A stretch of DNA of 64,000 nucleotides from Branchiostoma belcheri (taxonomy: Eukaryota; Chordata; Leptocardii; Amphioxiformes; Branchiostomatidae), in contig NW_017804265.1 of the NCBI RefSeq assembly GCF_001625305.1, positions 1,278,047-1,342,046 of the forward strand, in the 5' to 3' direction. The notes below the pieces were generated by a model. It was not told the origin of the DNA, did not search any database, and was given only the letters and a program-made list of their open reading frames with translations. Of this stretch, positions 34,901 to 46,900 are shown piece by piece. A program made the translations under genes and the position numbers. Positions within the stretch are counted from its first letter, which is position 1; each line of letters begins with the position of its first letter.

Positions 34901-37900
34901 GTGTTGACTTCATGGCTCATTCCATAGCATTTAAGCCTATAATAGGATGCCTAGATCTGTTTTTATTTTTATTTTTTTCGCCCTGTCGCTTCATATTTTT
35001 TCTGAAAAAATCTGAGAACCAACAAATTAAATTGGTGTGGCCGTACAAAGTATATTTGGTTAGACTGAAGGCTTAACCAAATTCATATACAATTTAGTAA
35101 AATTCTTGCTTTGAGTTTCCACTTCTTTTTGGTACCCTTTGCAACTACAGTACATCACATAATATCAAACAAAATATAACTGTAACAGTTATAAAGTAAC
35201 AGTTTTCTGATTGCTTGTATCTTTTTATACTATTAATTATAGTTTTTGGCAGCATTAAAAATTGCGCAAATTGCAGAAAGAACTAAATTAAAGAGACTCA
35301 CACAAAAATAGTATAGCATCTTACCACCTAAAATTACAGCTTGGCAAAATTTAAAAAAACTGGATACAAAATACAGGAAGACAGAACAATGTCATGTTAT
35401 ATATAGCTGTGTCACAGGCTCTTCATAAACATCAGTAGCAACAGGAAACAGCTTTTGTTTTCAGCCGTTTTGTTCACACCACATACGGAAGTACGCGATA
35501 TATCAAAGTTGAATCAATACAATGTAGTAATGATATTTGCACCACCAGGCACTGGTTTCCCTTTTATATGTACTAAAAATGAGGAAAACTAGATTGTATT
35601 TTTGGTGCAGAAAGTTTCAGTATATTTATTTAGCTTTCAGAAAGTCAACACTTTGTATTACATTTTGAATCTAGACAGCACACTTTCAGGATTCTATGCT
35701 CTAAAAATCAAAGCAAAATACATGTATTGTAATTTTAGGTTGAATTCAATCTGAATCTGTATAGCTGGTTTAAGTATAACCGCCCTTCAGCGTAACACAC
35801 TAGCTTCTTTATCTGTATAGCCGGTATAACCGCCCTTCGGCACAACACACCAGCTTCGCAGGCACGCGGAAAAACAAGAAGTATTCTGTATGAGAAAATC
35901 TATGGAATATTGACTGCCATTTCTTCATTTTTGTCATCATTTTATACTTCAAATGCTTGAAATAGAGTTTTATTTTTTTGGAACGACTAATAAATACTTA
36001 GTAGCTAGAACCAGCCTATATGATACAAAACAACGAAACAACCATTTTCTGTCAGCAACATCACATTTTTGCCACACAGATACATGTATCAGCATGCTAT
36101 GGGACCGTTGATACAACTTATAAACTACATTAAAAAGATAACCAAAAATTGGAAATCCAGTTATTACAGCGCTGAAATAACTTTTTGTAAATGTAACTAA
36201 GTCAAAATCCTCCAGTTTTGTGTGTTTTGAAACAACCTAAAGGACATTCTGGCTGAATCTAATCAGAAACGAGAACAAAAGTCCAGACATTCCTCATGAT
36301 TGATTTTAATCTCATCCAGCATAGCTGTCAATCAACAGTAGGCCATTTATCTAAAACAAAGGTCACCAGAGGTCGTAGAGGTCAGACCAATGGCCTTTGC
36401 AGTCAGATAGAATCCAATAATGTCCTTTGGTTCTTTAAAAATAACATTATATCAGACAGCCGTTGGTCAAATGCTTCTGGTTTGAGGCACAAGATAAGGA
36501 AAGCCATAGAATTATGAGTATCATATCAACATGTAATAGCCCACAGATATACAGTATTAACTTTGATTTATTGAAGCATGTTGGTGTAAGATACGGGTTT
36601 TGTAGCTAAGATACAGGTTATGCGTATGGGAATCCCTTAAATTCAATGCACTTATCATTCAGTGCGGTATTTTATTCGTTTGTGATAAAAAATATTATGA
36701 CCACTATTTCAGCAGCATTCTAGTAACATTGAAATTATAGATATGTGTATTCCTCAAACTGGGAATTTACCATTCAAAGTATAGTTTGCTGTGTGAATTT
36801 TACGATTGAATTTCTATTTCTATATTCAATAGATTGATATTCCATTGTAGACACTGCTAGAAAATATGAGAATTTCTTTGTCATTTACAACTACTGTATA
36901 CTCTTGGGAGTTTTTAGGAAAGATGAAATATTTCCCCCCAGACATTCTCTAACTCTAGTTTGACACATGAGTTATGGGTTTGGATTCATGCCAGACTACA
37001 GAATTTTCCATTGTTGCTTTGTAATAAACAAAGGAATAACATTCAGTAATGGTACATTCGTATAGTAATACATAGCATGTAGCAAAACTGTTTTTCATGA
37101 AAATTTGTGTTCCGTTTCATATATTAAGATTTAAAAGTTTGATGGTCTATTATTTTAAAAATCTACATAATCTACATGGCATTTTAAACAGCTGTTTCAG
37201 TTTTAATGTGGGACTGCTAGTTAGAATATTTAACCTTGAATTTTTTTGCAAGACTCAGTTTGACACATTTGAGCATTCCTTGGCAGCACCCCAGTTCAAA
37301 AGAGAAGTACATGTTTTACATGCATAATATAACATTGACATTGCACAAAACCTATAATGTATTGTGCATAGCACTTTGGCAGAATGTCTTGTATTCTCGT
37401 ATTCATCTATAATATTCAAATGTTAAATGTGTCAGAAAAGATGTCATCTGCAACGGACTAAATTCTGATGCAACATTGACCAAACGACCAACGAAATCTG
37501 TGAAAAAATCCGGGTTTCACACAGACGCAGTATGTTCTGCCATTGTGCTGCCAGCACCCCAGTTTACATGCATACTGTATGTGCGTTTTGTAGGGCACAG
37601 TGTTTTATAGTGTTTGGGTGATTGACCCAGTAGACTAATGTATTGCCATGTGGTGCTATGTGGGGAATGGTAATTGCGACGGAGGATCGTTCACTCCTAA
37701 AACCCTTGCCAGGTGGACTGGACCAAGATATAAAAGGGGGGCTGCAGGCGTAAGCAGGCCTTTTTAGTCTTCATAATCTGTAGGCAGACTCCCCAAAAAT
37801 CAACGTAATTTGCAATAGCACATTAGCCGCAAAGCGTAAAATCGTAATGAGCCTTAAGACTTAAATGTAATTCGTAATCGGTGGCGAATGCAGGTCCTCA

Positions 37901-40900
37901 TAAAAGGGAGGTCTTTTTTGTCTGATTATCAAGATATCATACTAGTAATCAGTTTTTGAAATACCTACATTATTAAGGAATTTGCAGAAAATAATTTGAC
38001 AAATTGCACTTGCAGGAAAGAACAATTAATTTATTAAAGGCATTCAGTGCAATTTCAAGGTGGCAAAACAAAACAAAAAACATTCTGGATGAGAAAATCT
38101 GTCTGATACTGACATTTACTGCCATTTTTTAATTTTTTTTTTTTTTAGCACATTTTCGTCATCATTTCATACTTTGAAATAGGCCAAAAACAGGCAATGT
38201 AAGGCATCTCTTTATTTTTGGGTACCGCCCATAAATAGCTAGTAGAACCAATGCAACCTACAACTGTTTTTCATCAGCGACATCACATTTTTGCCTCACC
38301 GATATCAGTATACTATGGGTTGATTCAAATGACCAGAAAATTATCTTTCAAATTTAAGTTTTGCTGCCCTAAAAATGAAATTACATCGGACAGCTTTAAT
38401 TTAACAACCTGTACAGTGTTCAGGATCAATGGTATGTATGCTGGGTAAAAAAAATGAGTCTGGGCAGTTTGATTGTCACAAGTATTGAAGGAATGGATTT
38501 TTAAATTACTGCTGGTTCAAATGTAGCAGGTTGAAATCAATACCAGGTTATATTCTCCATAGGGACATCCGTCCCAATTATCTTGTTTCTACCTTGTTAA
38601 CCCAATTTGTCCCCTCCCAAATGGATCGTTCCACTAGCCATGTATCCCAGGATGCCATAGGTCAGGGATGTCTTGGGATAGGAAATGTACCGTAAAGAAT
38701 GAAACTTTTGCAGTTGTTTTATTCTTCCAATTATTTTTAACTGTGAATTTGTGACACAGCGAACATCCATTTCCAGTGTATTATCACTATACTATTACAC
38801 TATTACAGAATCATTTCAAACATTAAACAAAAATCAAATCAAAACACGAAAAATCTCCTTTTCCATCCTATAGCAAAATAAGACTACCCCAAAAGTAAAT
38901 TACTTTACAGTATATCATAGTCAATTTTGATTGGTGTGTGAAGAAATACATGCAGATCGTGATACATTTTTTTTATCGTGATGTTATCTAAAAAAAATTG
39001 ACATGACAGGAAAAAATGCAGGCTGGATAACTAGAACTTAGAAGATAGAACACTGTTGTTCTGTTTTTCCACAGAAGACCATCTCACTAATGGTATTGGA
39101 CACTTTTGCCAGAGACACCGAGCTAAAACAGATTACATTTTAGCAACCACTGACTGGTGAACCATTTCTGTTACTGTAACTCTTGATTTTTTTCACAGAA
39201 CGATTATGTTCACGTTTTCATGGTCACTTCTGTACTGTGAACTTATCATTACCACTTATAAATCGTTTGCCTTTTGCCCCCCTCCCCCTCTGAACACCTC
39301 CATTTTTCTCAGACCGTGAAATTTTTCTACCATGAACAAATTAAACTGAATTACAGTACTGTACGTGGTTTCCATATATGGAACGCAGCTGGACTTGGAA
39401 CAAGCATATGTCTGATTAAACCGGCTATCATGACTCAGCTGCAAAAATTAATTTTCCCCCACACATCTGGTGACTGGTAATTTGAGGCCCTGTGAAAACT
39501 GGACCCATCCCAGAAACAACTGTATAAATGGGAGTCGGCCCAGTGAATTGTAGGGGCGGAAATTACGCTTGCTATTTGTGGAGATGGAAAAAGTACCTTG
39601 TATCTATTGTTATATTCAGAAACTAAGTGACTACACTACAAATGTAGCATGTCGGCAGAACATACTGCACCTGCACAAAACCTGTAATGTATTGTGCATA
39701 GTACTTCGCCAGAACATCTCGTATAAGGTCGTATTCGTGCATATTATAAGGTTACATGTAACATCTTGTCTGTAGTTTCCAAATGTTATGTCGGAAAAGA
39801 TATCGTCTGCAACAGCCAAAATTCTGATGCAATGTTGACCAAAAATCCAGCGAAAACTGTGAAAAATCAGGGTTTGCTGGCTACACTAGCCTGGGTGCCA
39901 TCCTATAATTTAATCTACCATAGTCTCTCCTTTTTGAGGCCTGGCACCCAGACTACAGAGTGTCAGAAAAATGGGCCACTTACAAAATGTTCCAATTTTT
40001 CATCCTGACATCTGCTTGAGGATGAATGCAGGTTCAGAGGACTTGTCCCCTGCTGAATTCCCATGATGCCATGTGTAACTGCCCGTGAAACTGTGCCATG
40101 GTATGGGCTCAATTAGGATGATTAGCTGGACATGGGGGGCATCCATATGGATGGATATACCAGATGGAATACGGGTGTTCTAATATCTAGGCAAAGGTTT
40201 CTTCCATTGGCAGTTATTACCTTCTCCAAGAAGGTTATGTTTTTGGTAGTCACTAGTCAGTGCTTGTACGTAGGACTCAAGATAATGATGAAGAAGCTTT
40301 GGATTAATTTTCATGAAATTTGGTGTGTAGGTCTTGATGAGACCTCGAAATGGTTATATTTTAGGCTCCCTTTGACAGACAAAAATTGGCATGTAAAGGT
40401 GTACAGGAAGATAGGGAAGGAAAATAAGCTAGGTAGATACAAGTAAAATTTGCCCGTCAAAATGCAAGATCAGGCATGTCACTCGAAATGATCATCAAAC
40501 AAACTTGAAATGATGGGAAAAAATTGCTATGACTCAAACCGTGTAATACTTACTCCCTTTACAAATCAAATTCGAGCTCAGAATCCAATACCGTAATGTG
40601 TATGTGTAGCGGACGGTAGCAAATGTTCATGGTCCAAGAAAAATGGGCACGTTGGCGGCAGGTGCAGCAAAAAGAAAGTCTGCAAATTATAAGTTCGTGG
40701 TACAGAAGTGACCGCGAAAACCGCAAATAAAAAAGTACCGCGAAAAAATTGTGAGTTACAGTACTACACAGGGTTCTAGCTAGCACAAAGTAGCGTAGGG
40801 GCCCCCTACGCTAAAATTTTGACCCACTACGCTAAATTTTCCCCCCTATGCTAAAACTTTGACCCACTACGCTAAATTTCTCTCCCTTTTCAATATAGCA

Positions 40901-43900
40901 TAGGGGCATTGTGACTTTATTTCTTTGTTCAAGAATGCCAGATCAAATGTAAAAAAATTACCAATCAAGGATACATTGTACACACCTTAGAAATAACATT
41001 TTTTTCCCTTTGGGTATCGCTCAAATGGCCTTTTTTAGCTCAAATTAGCACCCCATCCCCCTCTCGGTCGCTTCTCTCCCTCGACTTGCGGCCAGTGCCA
41101 CTACGCTAAAATTAAATCCTAGCTAGAACCCTGACTACATGTACACGTAGCCGTAACATTGCGTCAGTCTAAGCCGCAAGAAGCAATCGTCTAGATCTGA
41201 AATGGTGCACGTTTTGCGTGAGAAAACTGGGGCCAGATGCTATCTCTGACCGACTCCATTTCCGCCACCCCCATCTGCGAAACGGGAAAAACTGATCAAT
41301 AAAAATTCAATCTCACAACGGAAGGATTGATTTTTACGGGGGAGGCCGTTTATTCATGTCTCAGTCCAGAGTGGATTACTCAGGGCAGAAGCGGCCGGGT
41401 TTTTCTTCTTAGTCCTCGTAATATAGATGAAAATTTAATGTACGTAATGATAAGAGTTATGTCACTATTTTGTATTCTGCATGAACTCACACTCAAAGGG
41501 TTATGCTATGAAATATCACATTAAAGTCTATAGAGAGAGAAACGTAATACATTTACAAGGCTTGAAGTTGAAAAGCAACCTGCATATGTAGGTGTAAGGC
41601 CACACCAATTTAATTTCTTGGTTAACAGATTCGCCCGCTTCATTTTTTTCTGATTTGCAAATAAAAATAAAAATTCAGAATCAACTGCAAAATGCTCATA
41701 TTTTGCCCTGAACAGTTGAAAACAGTACTTTTCATCCTAGTTGATACAGTTATTCCATCTTTCAATGCAATGGTATCATTAAAACTTCAGAATTCATTGT
41801 TTAGATTTTGAACCAGCCTGGTGTGTTGACTTCATGGCTCCTATCATACCATTTTGGGCCATAATAGGATGCCTAGGCCTGTTTTTATTTTTATTATTTT
41901 TTCGCCCGCTCGCTCCATTTTTTTTCTTGAAAAATCCGTTAACCAAGAAATTAAATTGGTGTGGCCTAAGCTTTGAATGTATTTCCTGCACTTAACCTGC
42001 ACTAGTCTACAAAAAATGTGTCATAATCACAAAATGATTAGAAAATTAGATTAGAGGCATCTACTTCCATATAGGTAATGGATAGTGCTGCATACCGGTT
42101 CACTGGACTTGGATCCGGACTTGTAAGAATGTTTAGGTTTAAGTCCAAAAAAACCTAAAGTCAAAAACCGAGTCCGGACTTATTACCATAAAACTTAAAA
42201 GACCCTTTTCTTTCCAAACCACCTAAAACCTTCCTTAAATTGCAAAATCTTTGCTGCAAAATGAAGAAAACATTGCCATTGGGCATCGTCAAGTACCGCC
42301 CTACATGTTACGTGGCCAAAGTTTCACCCAGATAACATTGCAAGGTTGTCAACGTTAACATGCAATTTTGTATATGCCATGGGTTTAGGTCCGGACTTAC
42401 AAATCCGGACCTGAACCTAAACCTCTGGACTTGAATCCGGACCTGAACCTAAACCTCTGGACTTGAATCCGGACCTGAACCTAAACCTCTGGACTTGAAT
42501 CCGGACCTGAACCTAAACCTCTGGACTTGAATCCGGACCTGAACCTAAACCTCTGGACTTGAATCCGGACCTGAACCTAAACCTCTGGACTTGAATCCGG
42601 ACCTGAACCTAAATGTGGGTTTAGGTATGCATCACTAGTAATGGAAGTTGTGACGTTCTCCTAGATAACATTTGAATTTTTATACAATTATTTTTTGAAT
42701 GTTTGGTTATTTATAACAGTCTTGCAAGTTTATAACCAGACCAGAAGGTTAACTCACAAGGACAAAAAGGTCAAAGTCAAGAGAATTGAAGGTCAAAGTC
42801 TAGGGGCTTGAAGGTCAAAGTCTAGGGGCTTGAAGGTCAAAGTCTACAGGCTTGAAGGTCAAAGTCAGTATGATATAGGGTAAAGGTCATTTGGTCAAAC
42901 TGTATCTGATCAGGTTCGTTCTGGAGAATTTTTTAACCCTCATGCAGCTGAGATAGTTTTTGATTTGATCATAGATTATAAAGAACAACTGATGTACTTA
43001 CAATCTTTTACACATTGTTATGCACTCCCAATTATGTTTTTTTTTTCAAAATGGCCTTTTAAAGTTCATGTTTTCATGATCCTTGCTAACAAATGTGCTA
43101 ACAAATAATATAATCTTCTCCAAACTCTTCTCCCAAGACTTTCTTTGCTTTTCCTACAATTTTTTTATTATCTAAAGTACTGTTCATGTGTTTAAGACTG
43201 AACTATGTTTTCTGTACATGCTAACTCTGCTGTCATCAACACAGGAAGTAAGTAAATCTACTGTACATTTCTGACTAGTTTGTGTACCTCTGTCAGTCTG
43301 TGTGTGTATGTGTATGTGTCAGTATGTATATGTATGTGTGTTTGTTTGCGTGTGTGTGTGTGCATTTCTGTGTGTGAGTGTGTGTGTGCGTGTGTGTGTG
43401 TGTGCTTTATGTTTGTGTCTGTTATTGTGTGTCCGTGTGTGTGTGTGTGTGAATTATTTGTACTTGTACACATACATGTACATATGCATGTACACGCATT
43501 TAATGTAATTCTCTGTCTCAAGTTTAATACAGAATGCATGTAGCTAACCCTTTAAATTACACTTTTCAACAGTATGTACTATTACTTGTATGAAACAATA
43601 TGTTACATATCTGGTCTCTGTTTCCTTACATTGCAACTTACAATTACTAATATTTTGTTTTTCCGTATAAGTCTTTTGAAGACATATTTACATTTACTGT
43701 CAATATTTCATCAGTTTGATACTAACTAAAATCCTACATTTTGCATTTTGCCAAGAAAGCAATTTGTAGTGTTTTTTAAGACACGCAAGGTTGCAGTGTT
43801 GTACACATTTAGCATGTATGTACTGGGAATTTTCTTGTAACCTCTTTTCCAGAGATCCAGGTACACACTGTACTATGGTAATATATAAGGTTACATGCGC

Positions 43901-46900
43901 ATGTGTTCCCAATTGCAACTGACAACCCATGAGATTTCATGCACAATAGGTGCATACAAACACACCAAAGGTATCATCTGACATTCAGTACCAACCACTT
44001 TCCCAAATGTTTAAAGAGGGGCCTGTATGGGGGTTCTGACAACACCTAAGTATTCAGTGGAGCCCTGTATTATGCTAAATTTATGTGAGGCAGTTACACA
44101 AAATTTTGTAACATTGCTACAAACTACGTGTTTATTGTTTATTTATTGTTTATTTACCATTTGCACGTATATTAAAAACAATTACACAATCAAATAATAA
44201 TAATCAAAGAATGTGCGGGGTAGGCCAGAAACCTGGGTGGTTTTTCTAGAGGCCTACCCCAAGCAAAGATAACTTATGACAAAACATATTTAAATGAAAC
44301 ATCAAAATTAAACAATGAAATGATTAAACAATGAGTAATTATACAAAATCAAGACACAGAAATAATAACTGAGGTGTATAAACTAACTAAAACGAAATTA
44401 AACAAAAGTCTTATACCTGTAATTCAGGTAGATGTTACAGATTAAACTGATTAAATAATTAACATAAGAATTAAAACAAAATATTAACAATAACAAGGAA
44501 AACAAACAAATCAGATTGTGGATGTACTGGGATTTTGTAGGAAAAAGTTTTTAAGAAGTTTTTTAAATACAGGAGTTGACTGACAGTTTTGTAACAGTTG
44601 GCTTAACTTATTCCAGACGATGGGGCCTCTATATGCTATTGAGAATTGTTTTTGTGTAGATTTAGTCTTGATCGGCCTTAAATGGTTATGTTGTCTCGTA
44701 TTGTGCTGGTGAATGTCTGAGTTGTATGTAAAAAGTGTTGTATTGATCTGGTAAACTATTGGTATTATGAACGATTTTATGAACAAAAATGGCTATTTGT
44801 AATTTGTTTAAGTCATATACATTTATGATTTTTAGTTCACGAAACAGAGGTGCTGAGTGTGCTGTGAAGTGTGTGTTAGCTGCAATTCTAACAAAGTGTT
44901 TTTGCAGTTGATAGAGTGGTTTGATTGAAGTTGTGTAAGTGCTCGCCCAAATGAAATTGCAGTATGATAGATACGGATATATTAGACTGTAGTATAATGT
45001 TATAAATATTCTTCGTGGGAGGAGGGTCTTTATTTTTCTAATGATGCCTATGTTCTTATGAATCTTATTGCAAATCAAATCTATATGTATCTTCCAATTA
45101 AGTTTTTCATCTATAAGTATTCCTAAAAAGCGAGTGTGGTTTACTTGATTGATACGTTTATTATTTATATATATGTGGGCTTTTTCTTTATCATACTTCT
45201 TTTTTGGTCCAGAAAAAATAATAAAACTTGTCTTCTTTATATTAAGGGATAACTTATTCGCCTTGAACCATTGACTGACCTTTTCTAATTCTGCATTTAC
45301 CGTTGTCAATAGAGTATCAAAATTACTGTGTGACATAAATAAGTTTGTATCATCTGCGAACAACAAAGTAAAAAATTTATCTGATACTAATGCTAAGTCA
45401 TTAACATATATTAAGAATAAAAGGGGGCCTAATATGGAGCCTTGCGGAACTCCACAAGTTAAGGGTTTCTGAGAAGAATTGATGTTTCCATTAGAGACGA
45501 ATTGTTTTCTGTTACTTAAATAATCTTTCAGCCAACACAGGACGGACCCATCAAATCCATAATTTAAAAGTTTTTCATGAAGTATGTTATGATCTACCGT
45601 ATCAAATGCCTTAGATAGGTCAAGGAATATACCAATGGTGTATTCATTCTTTTCAAGGGCTGCGGTGATTTTGTTGATGAGCTGCAAGAGTGCCATATAT
45701 GTTGAGTGTTTTTTTCTAAATCCATACTGGTGGGTGTATAAGATATTATTAGTTTCCATGTGGCTCACTATCCGTTTGTATACGATTTTTTCTAGGATTT
45801 TTGAAAAGACTGGTAATAGTGATATTGGGCGATAGTTAGTGAATACGGACGGATCCCCTGCTTTATGTAATGGAATAACCTTTGCCGACTTTAACTCAGA
45901 GGGAACCTTACCACTTTCCAAAGAAGTCTTGAATACATGTGTTACTGGATTTAAAATTTCTGTAGCGATCTGTTTTAAAAGACTGGCACTGATTTCATCT
46001 TGTCCTGGCGCTGCATTTTTTAAATTGGTGATTATGTCGTAAATTTCTGTCGATGTAGGTGCCTCAAAAGAACTTACAGGAGGATAGGATCTAGAGTCTT
46101 GGAGATATGATAAGGATGAATGGTTAGTTATATCGATTTCTTTCGCTAAGGACGGGCCAATGTTGACAAAGAAATCATTAAGTTTTTCCACTATATCTTT
46201 AGGATCAGATATCTCTGAATTTTGTTCATGGAATTTGGTAGGAAGATTATTTGTTCCTTTTTTCCGGTTGAGAATTTCATTAATTACTTTCCAAGTATTT
46301 CTTATATTATTTGATGCCGCTGTGAATTGGTCTTGGTAATATTTCCTCTTTGACATACGAATCAGACAATTGAATTTGTTTCTGTACGTTTTATATCTTT
46401 GTAATATTAATGGTGTAGGATTCCTTACATATTTCTTATATAGCCTATTTTTCCTAATAGATGACTTACGCAGCCCTGTTGTAAACCAAGGTTTGTCGAT
46501 GCCAAGGTGACGCTTTGTTGAGATTGCCGTAAGTGGAAAACATTTGTCAAAATGTGAAGAAAAGATTTTTAGGAAATTTGTGTAGGCAACATTTGTATCT
46601 GTACAATACACACTGTCCCAGGTTTCATCTGATAATGCCTGTTTAAATCTCTCGATATTACTCCTGGTAAATTTTCTGCATTTGCGTTTTTCATTTTCAT
46701 TGTTTACATCTCTGTTGTGTTCAAAATTAATAATGTAAAATATTGGAAGGTGATCAGATAAGTCCGTGACAAGCAGACCCGATGTGTGTGTATTAGATAA
46801 GGAGTTAGTCATAATATTGTCTATTAGAGTTGCTGTTTTGTCTGTTATTCTTGAGGGTTTGGTGATAGTTGGATAGAAGCTTACCGAGTACAGACTATTA

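Noticed and set aside
42402-42612. CRISPR-like array of 32-bp repeats
   Set aside because: The units abut directly with no spacers and lie within a hAT-type MITE in an animal intron.
43258-43543. Cys/Val- or His/Thr-rich small proteins
   Set aside because: They are translations of a (TG)n microsatellite on both strands.
45635-46042. Plus-strand small ORFs across the LINE
   Set aside because: They are shadows of the minus-strand reverse transcriptase frame.
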